A DNA stretch of 38,175 bases from Bacillus sp. (in: firmicutes) (GTDB lineage Bacteria; Bacillota; Bacilli; Bacillales; Bacillaceae), in the NCBI GenBank assembly GCA_031180805.1, contig JAPSLL010000029.1:12418-50592 (forward strand), written 5' to 3'. The notes under the pieces were generated by a model, which searched no databases, was not told where the DNA came from, and was given only the letters and a program-made list of their open reading frames with translations. Shown one piece after another: positions 8,057-16,200 of this stretch (positions are counted from its first letter, which is position 1; each line of letters begins with the position of its first letter). The position numbers were made by a program, and so were the translations under genes.

Positions 8057-9043
8057 CTATTTTAAAACCTCTGGTGTCTTAGGAGTCCATCTTTTATCGG
8101 GAACAGGTACACCAAATATTGGATTTCCTTGTTCATCCCACTCAATTTTTTGCGCGCGTGCTTGGCGGTTAGGTTCATAGAGGGGATCTCCGACTAATTC
8201 TGTATAGTTACGAGCATGATAGACGAGTATAGTATCTTTGCCATCAGGAGACTCTGTAAAGCAATTATGTCCTGGTCCATACTGACCATTTTCAGGGCAG
8301 CTTTGGAATACTGGTTCCTGACTTTTCGTCCATGAATCTGGATTTAATAAATCAGCATCTTCACTTGCAGTTAAAAGTCCCATACAGTAATCTACACCGG
8401 TAGCACTTCCTGAATATGTAAGGAATACTTTTCCGTTTTTAATTAAAACAGCAGGCCCTTCATTTACCCAAAAGCCTTTGATTTCCCATGGGAGCTCAGG
8501 CTTGGTTAGCATGACTGGTTTAGTAGATAATGTCCAAGGGTTTTCCATTTTTGCAATATATAGATTAGAGTGTCCTTCAATATTTAAGTCCTGTTGTGCC
8601 CAGACGTAATATTGTTCACCTTTATGGAAAAATGTCGTAGCGTCAAGAGAAAACGTTGACATTTCAGTTTTAACTTCACCCTTTTCAACCCAAGTCCCTT
8701 CAAGTGGATTATCGGATGCGTTTTCAAGAACGTACATTCTATGGTTGAACGTATCATCGTCGATATTAGTATCAGGTGCTGCAGCAAAGTAAATATACCA
8801 CTTTCCATTTGCCCGATGAATTTCTGGAGCCCATATTAACTCACTTAAAGGTCCGCTTTCATGCTTCCACCAAACAGCTACTTCTTTAGCCTCTTGTAAA
8901 TCATTTAACGATTTTGCTCTTCTTAGAACAATGCGATCATAGAGAGGGTGAGAGCCTGTAAAATAATAATAGCCATCCGTATGTTTATAGACGAAAGGAT
9001 CTGCACGTTGTAATACAATTGGATTTAATATTTCTTCTGTCAT
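8057..9043 (-). CDS. Glycoside hydrolase family 43, probable alpha-L-arabinofuranosidase
   Basis: A 328-aa five-bladed beta-propeller hydrolase. The three GH43 acidic residues are visible: general base Asp15 (RADPF), pKa-modulating Asp134 (FSLDATTF) and general acid Glu195 (VNEGPAV). WAPEIHRANGKWYIYF at 71-86 is a family hallmark. There is no signal peptide or export motif, so it should act in the cytoplasm on short oligosaccharides. Its partner is the symporter encoded directly downstream. The start ATG has the strong RBS AAGGAGTG. AraR boxes in its promoter point to an arabinose-containing substrate. A beta-xylosidase of the same family is the main alternative. Confidence 0.85.
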   Translation of the reverse strand: MTEEILNPIVLQRADPFVYKHTDGYYYFTGSHPLYDRIVLRRAKSLNDLQEAKEVAVWWKHESGPLSELIWAPEIHRANGKWYIYFAAAPDTNIDDDTFNHRMYVLENASDNPLEGTWVEKGEVKTEMSTFSLDATTFFHKGEQYYVWAQQDLNIEGHSNLYIAKMENPWTLSTKPVMLTKPELPWEIKGFWVNEGPAVLIKNGKVFLTYSGSATGVDYCMGLLTASEDADLLNPDSWTKSQEPVFQSCPENGQYGPGHNCFTESPDGKDTILVYHARNYTELVGDPLYEPNRQARAQKIEWDEQGNPIFGVPVPDKRWTPKTPEVLK

Positions 9044-9073
9044 CTTAAAACACTCCTTAATAATAATAATGCG

Positions 9074-9087
9074 TGATAACGCTTAAA
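9074..9087 (-). promoter_or_regulatory. Catabolite-responsive element (cre) in the GH43 leader
   Basis: Read on the minus strand, TTTAAGCGTTATCA matches the cre consensus TGWAARCGYTWNCW at 13 of 14 positions. It lies between the promoter and the GH43 start codon, where a bound CcpA would block elongation. A site with the same core (TGATAACGCTTA) precedes the pectate lyase gene. Confidence 0.65.
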
Positions 9088-9185
9088 TTGATAATGGAAT
9101 TGGTTGAATTACTCTATGAATCTGCTAATTCAACTATAAAGGGGTTTCATTTCTGAAAATTCATAAGAAACTGTTGATGTATAAA

Positions 9186-9240
9186 ATCTTAGCAATTGAA
9201 CGTACATCTGTCAATTATAAATTTATTTGTTCGTATAAAT
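9186..9240 (-). promoter_or_regulatory. Promoter of the arabinosidase operon with two AraR boxes
   Basis: On the minus strand: TTGACA (9214-9209), 17-bp spacer, TAAGAT (9191-9186). AraR-type box 1, AATTGAACGTACATCT (9194-9209), fills the spacer. Box 2, ATTTGTTCGTATAAAT (9225-9240), lies upstream and is close to the B. subtilis AraR consensus ATTTGTACGTACAAAT. The centres are 31 bp apart, about three helical turns, so cooperative binding is plausible. The regulator gene is next door (araR). Predicted: repression without arabinose. Confidence 0.8.
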
Positions 9241-9758
9241 TTATTGATAAGTAATAAGTGATTGAATATAATAATATCATCCGGATGGTAGACATAATGA
9301 ACTGTTCAGAATTTTAATGAGTTCCTGTAAAATAGATGATATATGAAGAATTATTCAATGATTAAGAAGGGGTAGAAGAACCTGGTTGATTATGTTTATA
9401 TAATTAAATTGAAAATATCCTTTAAGTTGTTAGGTGTTGAAATGAAAAAATTGTATGGACAAATATTCGGGAGGATCTTCATTTTACAATATTACTTGTA
9501 TTGCCATTCCCATTATTGTAAGAATCAATATGGTATAGCTGATTTCTAAATTAGTTCATTATTTATATTTAGCCGAAAATCCATATAGTTGAGGTAACAG
9601 AGCCACTTACTATTGAAATCCAATATTTAAGGCTTCCCAATTAAATTATTTTTTGAGAAGCCTTTTAGAGTGTAGTAAATTGATTTCTGTCAACTAATGT
9701 AGGAGGGTCATGTGAGTAATTGGAAGGGGGATGTTTTTTTAACTATAAAAGGTCAAAA
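9241..9758. other. Intergenic stretch between the arabinosidase promoter and araR, with a terminator-like hairpin
   Basis: About 520 AT-rich bases without a convincing gene. The one clear structure is an inverted repeat, AAGGCTTC (9629-9636) with GAAGCCTT (9657-9664), followed by TTTT on the plus strand. It could be the terminator of a vanished plus-strand gene or a distal hairpin of araR. A 35-codon frame starting near 9441 has no ribosome binding site and no family resemblance. Confidence 0.4.
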
Positions 9759-10850
9759 CTACTGTTTATTTAGCTCTTTAACAGTTTCACCCTCAATTAA
9801 CTCTGGTTGGTAATAGTTTTCATTAGGTAAATCCTTTTTGCCCTGCAACTTTTTGATGACCCAATCAGCTGCATCTCTCCCCATTTTTTCTTGTGGGTGT
9901 GTTAATGTTGTTAGTTTAATATTAGCGTTTTTGGCAATATAAGAATTATCTTGGCCAATAATAGATATATTTTCAGGAACAGCAATATCAAGTTGTCTGC
10001 ATACATTTACTAGTTCTAATCCTACCTCATCGTTATAACAAACAATGGCAGTTAATACATTTCGATTTTTAGTAAGAAGCTCTTTTAAGTTAGTATATAA
10101 GTCAAGCTTTGTTTCTGTATCATACAAAAGCACATGCTCTGGTTGAAAACGTAATTTTGCTTCTCCTAGTGCCTTGATATATCCCTTCATTCGGTACTTT
10201 CCTTGTAAATCATCTATTTTTGAAATTAGGCCGATTTGTGTGTGCCCTTTTGATATCAATTCTTTTGTTGCAAGATAGCTAGACTCCGCGTCGTTCAGAC
10301 GAAAGAAAGGAACATCCAGCTCTTCATAATAAGCATTGATCATGACAAATGGTACATCCTGTTCCTTAAATGATAAGTAGTAAGCGATATTTGGATTATA
10401 TATATTGCTTTTTGTAGGTTCCACAATTAAGCCATCCACACCAAATGATAACATCATCTCCAATGCTTTCTTTTCCTGTTCGACATCATTATTTGTACTA
10501 GCTAATAGTAGTGAATAATTATCTTCGTTTAGTCTTCTTTCAATTCCACGAATAATTGAAGGGAAAATATAATCAGAAATGTAGGTTGTGATGACACCAA
10601 TTGTTTTTTTATTGGACTTTCCACCTGATTTTGCTTGATATTGGCTTTTTACATAAGTACCTGATCCTTTTTCACTTCTTAAAAATCCCTCGTTTGATAG
10701 TTCTAATATTGCCTTTCGAACTGTATGACGGCTTACATTATATGTTTCTTGCAGGACAGATTCAGTAGGGATTTGCTCTCCTACACTGTAATCACCTGAA
10801 AGTATCTTGCTTTTTATATCATCAATAAGGACTTGATATTTTGGTTTCAT
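9759..10850 (-). CDS. araR: Arabinose operon repressor AraR (GntR-type HTH plus LacI-type sensor domain)
   Basis: A 363-aa chimeric repressor. Residues 1-68 form a GntR winged helix (YNVSRHTVRKAILELSNEGF, then GSGTYV). Residues about 77-360 form a LacI/periplasmic-binding-like effector domain opening with KTIGVITTYISDYIFPSIIRG, a segment essentially shared with B. subtilis AraR. GLIVEPTKS and AIVCYNDEVGLELV are further shared landmarks. I choose ATG 10850; the longer GTG start at 10859 would place the GTGAGTGA-like Shine-Dalgarno inside the gene. It should release DNA on binding L-arabinose. Targets visible here are the boxes at 9194-9240 and probably one at 10902. The araABD genes are not in the window. 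Confidence 0.92.
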   Translation of the reverse strand: MKPKYQVLIDDIKSKILSGDYSVGEQIPTESVLQETYNVSRHTVRKAILELSNEGFLRSEKGSGTYVKSQYQAKSGGKSNKKTIGVITTYISDYIFPSIIRGIERRLNEDNYSLLLASTNNDVEQEKKALEMMLSFGVDGLIVEPTKSNIYNPNIAYYLSFKEQDVPFVMINAYYEELDVPFFRLNDAESSYLATKELISKGHTQIGLISKIDDLQGKYRMKGYIKALGEAKLRFQPEHVLLYDTETKLDLYTNLKELLTKNRNVLTAIVCYNDEVGLELVNVCRQLDIAVPENISIIGQDNSYIAKNANIKLTTLTHPQEKMGRDAADWVIKKLQGKKDLPNENYYQPELIEGETVKELNKQ

Positions 10851-10901
10851 TTCACTCACTCACTTCAAAGTTGTTCGCATTCAAATTTTGCTAGTAGGAT
10901 T

Positions 10902-10917
10902 ATTTGTATGGACATAC
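10902..10917 (-). promoter_or_regulatory. Possible AraR autoregulatory box
   Basis: ATTTGTATGGACATAC matches the AraR consensus ATTTGTACGTACAAAT at about 12 of 16 positions, 52 nt upstream of the araR start. It fits autoregulation, but no clear -35/-10 pair could be assigned around it. Confidence 0.45.
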
Positions 10918-11047
10918 TTTACCATACCTTAGAAATGTTGAAAAGAATAATAGACTTTTCATAGGGGCTGTTTTTTATGCTTGTTATGGAAAGAAATTTT
11001 AAATAAATATATCGGGGTCTAGAAAAAACTTGTATTTATCAGATATG

Positions 11048-11081
11048 TTGATTAAAATATAAATCGTAACTATTACGATTT
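11048..11081 (+). promoter_or_regulatory. Promoter with Zur box for the oxidoreductase gene
   Basis: TTGATT (11048-11053), 17-bp spacer and TATTAC (11071-11076) make a plausible promoter. A near-perfect 21-bp Zur box (11061-11081; half-sites AAATCGTAAC and ATTACGATTT about one T) covers the spacer and -10. It differs from the B. subtilis Zur consensus by about one base. Predicted: expressed under zinc limitation. The remaining bases from the araR upstream region to 11047 show nothing else. Confidence 0.9.
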
Positions 11082-11100
11082 ATTTTATAGGAGGAAGTAA

Positions 11101-12267
11101 ATGCTAGATTGGTTAGTTATTGTCGGTGGTATTCACGGATGTACTATTTCTACCTATTTAATTAAACATAAAAAAGTCGAACCATTAAAGCTTTGTATAG
11201 TCGATCCACATAGCGAACCTATGGCTAGATGGAAGCGAAATACTGCTAAAATATCAATGTCCTATCTTCGTTCGCCGTCAGTTCATCACATTGATATTAA
11301 TCCTTTCAGTTTACAGCAGTTTGAAAGGAAAGTATCAAATGTACATAAAGATTTCTATGGGATTTATAAACGTCCTTCAATAGAATTGTTTAATGAGCAT
11401 TGCGATAAAGTAATTTTCGAAGCAGGCTTAAAGAAATGCTGGCATAAAGGATTAGTTGGAAAGGTTCAAAGAGGAAAGGACTTTTGGGAAGTGTATACGG
11501 AAAGCGGAGAAATGTTTAAATCCAAAAATGTCGTTATTGCCATCAGCGTGAATGAACAGCTTTTGATTCCTACTTGGGCAGAGGAGCTTGCTGTCAATTG
11601 TACGAAAAGGGTTCATCATATATTTGATGATAACATGAAGGATGTTTCAAAGCTGAAGGCACCTATTGCGATTATTGGTGGAGGGATTACCGCTGCTCAT
11701 CTAGCTATTAAGCTATCTCAACAGTTTCCTGGGAAAGTATTTTTAATAAAACGTCATCCATTTCGCGTGCATGACTTTGATAGTGATCCTGGTTGGTTAG
11801 GGTTAAAGCGTCAGGGACCTTTTAGTAAGGTGAAGGATTATCGAATACGCAGAGAGCAAATTAAACAAGCTAGATTCAAAGGCTCTGTTCCAAGAGATGT
11901 GTTATATGCAATGAAGAGACTAGAGGCAAAAGAGAAGCTACATATTATTGATGGTGAAGTTACTTCATATACTTTAGATAAGGAAACATTGACTCTTAAC
12001 GTAAGCTCGAATTCACTTCAAGTTAGAAATGTATTACTTGCAACAGGTTTTTTACCAACAAGACCTGGTCATCGATGGATAGAGAGACTAATTGAAGAGG
12101 AACATTTAACATGTGCCCATTGCGGCTATCCAATTGTAAATAAAGCCCTAGAGTGGTGTCCTCATTTATATGTGATGGGCCCGTTGGCAGAGTTGGAGAT
12201 GGGCCCTATAGCTAGAAATATTTCCGGTGCTAGGCAGGCAGCGGAGAGAATAGTGGCTAGCCTATGA
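11101..12267 (+). CDS. FAD/NAD(P)-dependent oxidoreductase under Zur control, function unknown
   Basis: A 388-aa flavoprotein. Residues 1-20 hold the FAD-binding Rossmann start (VIVGGIHG), 187-205 a second dinucleotide motif (AIIGGGITAAHLA), and LLATGFLPT at 312-320 the ATG motif. This layout is that of flavin monooxygenases and pyridine-nucleotide oxidoreductases (SidA/IucD-like or Pyr_redox_3-like). The C-terminus carries an unusual set: CAHC (338-341), Cys353 and His355, a possible metal or redox site, followed by the conserved-looking GPLAELEMGPIARNI. RBS AGGAGG precedes the ATG. Gene 1 of a Zur-controlled block with zagA and a Nik-type importer, so it may modify or unload an imported zinc chelate. 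Substrate not predictable; sure only of the fold. Confidence 0.8.
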   Translation: MLDWLVIVGGIHGCTISTYLIKHKKVEPLKLCIVDPHSEPMARWKRNTAKISMSYLRSPSVHHIDINPFSLQQFERKVSNVHKDFYGIYKRPSIELFNEHCDKVIFEAGLKKCWHKGLVGKVQRGKDFWEVYTESGEMFKSKNVVIAISVNEQLLIPTWAEELAVNCTKRVHHIFDDNMKDVSKLKAPIAIIGGGITAAHLAIKLSQQFPGKVFLIKRHPFRVHDFDSDPGWLGLKRQGPFSKVKDYRIRREQIKQARFKGSVPRDVLYAMKRLEAKEKLHIIDGEVTSYTLDKETLTLNVSSNSLQVRNVLLATGFLPTRPGHRWIERLIEEEHLTCAHCGYPIVNKALEWCPHLYVMGPLAELEMGPIARNISGARQAAERIVASL

Positions 12268-12272
12268 ATTTT

Positions 12273-12293
12273 AAATCGTAATGAATACGAACT
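12273..12293 (+). promoter_or_regulatory. Second Zur box, between oxidoreductase gene and zagA
   Basis: Half-sites AAATCGTAAT and AATACGAACT around a central G match the Zur consensus at about 17 of 20 positions. It occupies the 39-nt gap before zagA and overlaps its Shine-Dalgarno region, so it could control a local promoter or block read-through. No clear -35/-10 is seen. Confidence 0.75.
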
Positions 12294-12306
12294 AGGAGGA
12301 GATTAG

Positions 12307-13491
12307 ATGAAAAGAAAGGTACCAGTAACGGTTCTAAGTGGTTATTTAGGATCAGGGAAAACGACTTTATTAAATCATGTATTACAGAACAGAGAAAACT
12401 TAAAGGTTGCGGTGATTGTTAACGATATGAGTGAGGTTAACATAGATGCCACAATGGTGAAAAAAGGAGGCTTTAGCCGAACTGACGAAAAGCTAGTTGA
12501 AATGCAGAACGGCTGTATTTGTTGCACGTTACGTGAGGATTTGATTGTAGAAGTGGAGCGACTTGTTAAAGCTGGTGACATTGATTATATCCTAATTGAA
12601 TCATCAGGTATTTCTGAGCCTATACCAGTTGCTCAAACGTTTACCTATATTGATGAAAACTTAAGGATCAACCTCCCTGAATACTGCGAGCTTGATACGA
12701 TGGTCACAGTAGTTGATGCAAATCGTTTCTGGCATGACTTTGCTTCTGGGGAAAGTCTGCTAGATCGAAAGCAGGGAAATGATGAAACGGATTCTAGAGA
12801 AATAGTTGATTTACTCATTGATCAAATTGAATTTGCTAATGTTCTTGTTTTAAATAAAATTGATTTAGTTGATCGAGAAAGTATTGAGGAATTGAAACTA
12901 ATCTTACAAAAATTGAATCCTGAAGCAAAGATAATTGAAAGTGCATATTCTGTTGTGGCGTTATCGAGTATTTTGAATACAGGTTTATTTGACTTTGAAC
13001 GTGCTAGTCAAGCTGCTGGTTGGATTAAGGAGTTGAACGAAGAGCATACTCCCGAGACAGAGGAATATGGGGTTTCCTCCTTTGTTTATCGAAGAAGAAA
13101 ACCATTTCATCCAGAAAGATGGTTAAGATGGCTAGAAAACTGGCCAGTGGAAGTTGTCCGTGCGAAAGGATTCTTTTGGCTAGCAACCCGTAATAATATG
13201 ACAGGCTTACTTTCACAAGCTGGACCATCAATTATATTTCAAGGAGCTGGTGAATGGATTGCTGCAGCATCTAAGCAGGAGCAAGCTAAGCTTCTTGAAG
13301 AAGAACCTGAATTGCTCGAACGTTGGGATGATGTTTATGGAGATCGAATGAATGAACTTGTTCTCATTGGAATAGATTTAAATAAAGAACAAATTGAAGC
13401 GGCCTTAGATGAATGCCTTCTAACAGACGAAGAGATGATTCAAGACTGGAGCAAATTTCACGACCCACTCCCACCGTTTATTGTTGAGTAG
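12307..13491 (+). CDS. zagA: COG0523 GTPase, ZagA/YciC-type zinc metallochaperone
   Basis: A 394-aa G3E-family GTPase. The P-loop is GYLGSGKT (12-19), the family metal-binding motif CxCC is GCICC (69-73), and the guanine-specificity motif is NKID (183-186). It matches B. subtilis YciC/ZagA over most of its length: [58 protein letters not shown], and HTPETEEYG before the C-terminal CobW domain. ZagA is known to be Zur-repressed and to deliver zinc to FolE under zinc limitation. The RBS AGGAGGA lies next to a Zur box. The genomic partners here (flavoprotein upstream, importer downstream) differ from the B. subtilis yciABC operon. Confidence 0.92.
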   Translation: MKRKVPVTVLSGYLGSGKTTLLNHVLQNRENLKVAVIVNDMSEVNIDATMVKKGGFSRTDEKLVEMQNGCICCTLREDLIVEVERLVKAGDIDYILIESSGISEPIPVAQTFTYIDENLRINLPEYCELDTMVTVVDANRFWHDFASGESLLDRKQGNDETDSREIVDLLIDQIEFANVLVLNKIDLVDRESIEELKLILQKLNPEAKIIESAYSVVALSSILNTGLFDFERASQAAGWIKELNEEHTPETEEYGVSSFVYRRRKPFHPERWLRWLENWPVEVVRAKGFFWLATRNNMTGLLSQAGPSIIFQGAGEWIAAASKQEQAKLLEEEPELLERWDDVYGDRMNELVLIGIDLNKEQIEAALDECLLTDEEMIQDWSKFHDPLPPFIVE

Positions 13492-13571
13492 TTACAAATA
13501 ATTTAAAAAGCAAGTATTTATAAACAATCAGGGATCAATACTAAAAGATTTAGAAAAAATCAATTTACCAC

Positions 13572-13623
13572 TTGTCAAATCGTAATGGTTACGATAAAAT
13601 TCAAATCGAAATCATTACGGTTT
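13572..13623 (+). promoter_or_regulatory. Promoter with two Zur boxes for the second Nik-type importer
   Basis: TTGTCA (13572-13577), 17-bp spacer and TAAAAT (13595-13600) form a good promoter. Zur box A (13577-13597; half-sites AAATCGTAAT and GTTACGATAA) covers it. Box B (13603-13623; half-sites AAATCGAAAT and ATTACGGTTT) covers the expected transcription start. The centres are 26 bp apart. Two boxes suggest tight, possibly graded repression by zinc-loaded Zur. Confidence 0.9.
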
Positions 13624-13656
13624 TTTGTGAAAGAAATAATAGTATGGAGGAATATA

Positions 13657-15255
13657 ATGAAATTATGGAAAAGCAATAATTCGACCAGCTTTTTAGTATT
13701 TAGTAGTTTCGGAAAATACATAAAAACTCACTTACTAAAATTAAGTATTTTACTAGTTTGTGTTAGCTTGTTAAGTGCTTGTACAGAGGCATCTGAAAGT
13801 ACTGTTAAGAAAAACGCAGAAGATAAGCATATTCATTTTCTTTATAATTTCTCTACTAATTCTCTAGATCCTCATGTTGATTCAAGTTATGTCCCACTTA
13901 GAGCGGGCATAACAGAAACGCTAGTGCGATTAGATGAGGAAAATTTAACGGTTGCACCATGGCTAGCAGAAAGCTGGGAAGGTGAGGATGGGCAACATTG
14001 GACAATTAAGCTTCGTGAAGATGTTACGTTTCAAAATGGTAAACAAATGGATGCAAAAGCGGTGAAGGCTTCTCTTGAACGAGCGCTAAAGGAGAGTGTT
14101 GCAATACAGAATGCACTTAAAATCGAGAAAATTGAAGCAGATGGTTATACATTACATATAACAACAAAGGAGCCTTTTCCAGAATTTGTTTCAGAACTTG
14201 TTAATCCAAATGTTTCGATCATTGATGTAACAGAAGAGGATATTGTAGGTAAACCGATCGGGACAGGACCTTTTGCGTTAAAATCATTTACACCTGGAAG
14301 CAAGCTAGAACTCGTACGTTACGATAATTATTGGGATGGAGCCTCAAAACTCGATTCGGTGACTTTCTCCTTTAATGAGGATGCAAATGCCCGTTCGCTT
14401 GCGCTGAAATCTGGGGAAGTAGATATTGTATATCGCCCTGAGGTAGAGAGCTTGGAATCATTAAGGGCACAAGAGGGGATTAAAGTTGAATCAACTGCGA
14501 CATTCCGCGTACATCAAATGACGATGAATATGGAACGTAAAAGTTTGCAGGATATCAACGTACGTCGTGCTGTAGACGCATTGATTGACCGCCAAAGGAT
14601 CGTTGATACGATTTTATTAGGTTACGCGGAACCTGCTGTCGGTCCATTTTTACCTTCATTACCATTTGCACCAACGTATGAGCAGAGTGAAACTGGAAGT
14701 GATATAGCGGTTAAATTTTTAGAGGAAGCGGGCTATACACTTGAAAACGGAAAAATGCAAAAAGACGGAGAGCAGCTTAAGTTTACCCTTTTAACCTATA
14801 GTGCGCGAGCAGACTTGCCTTTAATTGCCCAAGTTTTTCAATCGGATGCGAAAAAAATTGGAATTGATGTAGAGATTCGCCAAATTGATATTCCAGAGGA
14901 ATACATGGCGTCAAACCGTGACTGGGATTTAGCTACGTATAGTAATTTAACAGCTCCTCGTGGGGATGCTGGCTATTATTTAAATGCAACCTATCATCCA
15001 ACTGGTGCTCTTAACTTTAGTGGTGCCCAGGAGCCTGAATTGACGGCGATTATTGACAAGCTTAATCAAACAGTCAATCAAGAGGAGCGGGCTACTTTAG
15101 CAGAACAGGCGGCTGATTATGTCCATGACAATGTGATTAATTCATTTGTTTTGCATCCATCGACGATTGTTGCATACAACGAAAACAAGGTTAAAAATTG
15201 GCTAACAACGCAAAGTGAGTATTACATGATTACTAACGATTTGGATGTGAAGTAA
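13657..15255 (+). CDS. Zur-controlled Nik/Opp-family substrate-binding lipoprotein
   Basis: A 532-aa SBP_bac_5 binding protein with a long N-region, a hydrophobic stretch at about 26-40 and the lipobox LSAC (Cys42). Family landmarks include LAESW, NGKQMDAKAVKASLERAL, GKPIGTGPF, YDNYWDG, DINVRRAVDALIDRQRIV and FLEEAGY. It is divergent from the nikA product of this window and lacks its RPVRF segment, so the ligand differs. ATG 13657 with GGAGG at 13646-13650 is the start. The frame stays open back to an ATG at 13585, but that codon lies between and inside Zur boxes upstream of the likely transcript start. Ligand by context: a zinc chelate or metallophore; a peptide cannot be excluded. Confidence 0.85.
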   Translation: MKLWKSNNSTSFLVFSSFGKYIKTHLLKLSILLVCVSLLSACTEASESTVKKNAEDKHIHFLYNFSTNSLDPHVDSSYVPLRAGITETLVRLDEENLTVAPWLAESWEGEDGQHWTIKLREDVTFQNGKQMDAKAVKASLERALKESVAIQNALKIEKIEADGYTLHITTKEPFPEFVSELVNPNVSIIDVTEEDIVGKPIGTGPFALKSFTPGSKLELVRYDNYWDGASKLDSVTFSFNEDANARSLALKSGEVDIVYRPEVESLESLRAQEGIKVESTATFRVHQMTMNMERKSLQDINVRRAVDALIDRQRIVDTILLGYAEPAVGPFLPSLPFAPTYEQSETGSDIAVKFLEEAGYTLENGKMQKDGEQLKFTLLTYSARADLPLIAQVFQSDAKKIGIDVEIRQIDIPEEYMASNRDWDLATYSNLTAPRGDAGYYLNATYHPTGALNFSGAQEPELTAIIDKLNQTVNQEERATLAEQAADYVHDNVINSFVLHPSTIVAYNENKVKNWLTTQSEYYMITNDLDVK

Positions 15256-16200
15256 ATGGTCCAAATTCTTGCTCGGAAATTTTTTGAAGTATTATTTTTT
15301 ATGTTATTTATTACATTTGTTAGTTTTCTATTTGTACGAATGGCACCTGGTGATCCTGTTTTAACGATATTGAATGTTGATGAGTTATCTGTTAGTCAGG
15401 AGCAAGTAGAGACTTTAAGGGAAGAGATGGGATTTAATAAGCCATTGCTCGTTCAGTACGGGCTTTGGCTCCTTAAATTTATCCAACTTGATTTTGGGGC
15501 GTCATATGTCACTGGCCAACCTGTTATGGATATGATTTTAATGGGATTGCCTGCTACGCTCGAACTAGCAGCCGGCGCATTAATTGTTATGCTCATCGTA
15601 TCCGTTCCACTTGGCTCTTTATCTGCCCTATATAGAGATAGTTGGATCGATCAAGTTAGCCGAGTATTATCAATTATTGGTGCTGCAATTCCAAGTTTCT
15701 GGCTAGGCCTTATTTTAATTGATTTATTCGGTGTCCGCTTTAACTGGCTTCCAACTATGGGGAGAGAAGGGTTTGTTTCTTTGATCTTACCATCATTGAC
15801 ACTTGGCTTGGCCATTTCCAGCGTATATGTTCGTTTGCTTCGTTCAAGCTTACTTGATTCGCTTAGTCAGGAGTTTATTCGGGCAGCAAGAGCGCGCGGG
15901 CTATCAGAACGGCGAATTTTTCTAGTACATGCATTTCGCCATAGTCTGCCGCCTGTTATTACTGTATTTGGAGTCAGCTTAGGAAGCTTAATCGGTGGTG
16001 TAGTGGTGATTGAAGTATTGTTTGCGTATCCAGGGATCGGAAAGCTTGTTGTTGATGCGATACGTCAACGGGATTATCCGCTTATTCAAGGGTATATATT
16101 AATCATGGCCATTATCGTTTTTGTTGTAAATACATGTGTTGATTTATCTTATAGGTATTTAAATCCTGAAATGAAACTAAAAGAAAGGAGAACCAACTGA
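15256..16200 (+). CDS. Zur-controlled Nik/Opp-type ABC permease (B subunit)
   Basis: A 314-aa DppB/NikB-type permease with about six helices. Visible landmarks are MAPGDP near residues 30-35, FGASYVTGQPV, the EAA-type loop RAARARGLSERRIFLVHAFRH split over about 212-232, and FAYPGIGKLVVDAIRQRDYPLIQG near the end. The ATG directly abuts the stop of the binding-protein gene, without a spacer, so the two are translationally coupled. It pairs with the permease encoded next. Confidence 0.9.
   Translation: MVQILARKFFEVLFFMLFITFVSFLFVRMAPGDPVLTILNVDELSVSQEQVETLREEMGFNKPLLVQYGLWLLKFIQLDFGASYVTGQPVMDMILMGLPATLELAAGALIVMLIVSVPLGSLSALYRDSWIDQVSRVLSIIGAAIPSFWLGLILIDLFGVRFNWLPTMGREGFVSLILPSLTLGLAISSVYVRLLRSSLLDSLSQEFIRAARARGLSERRIFLVHAFRHSLPPVITVFGVSLGSLIGGVVVIEVLFAYPGIGKLVVDAIRQRDYPLIQGYILIMAIIVFVVNTCVDLSYRYLNPEMKLKERRTN

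Noticed and set aside
9441-9548. 35-codon plus-strand frame near 9441
   Set aside because: No ribosome binding site, no conserved motif, and a composition compatible with AT-rich intergenic DNA.
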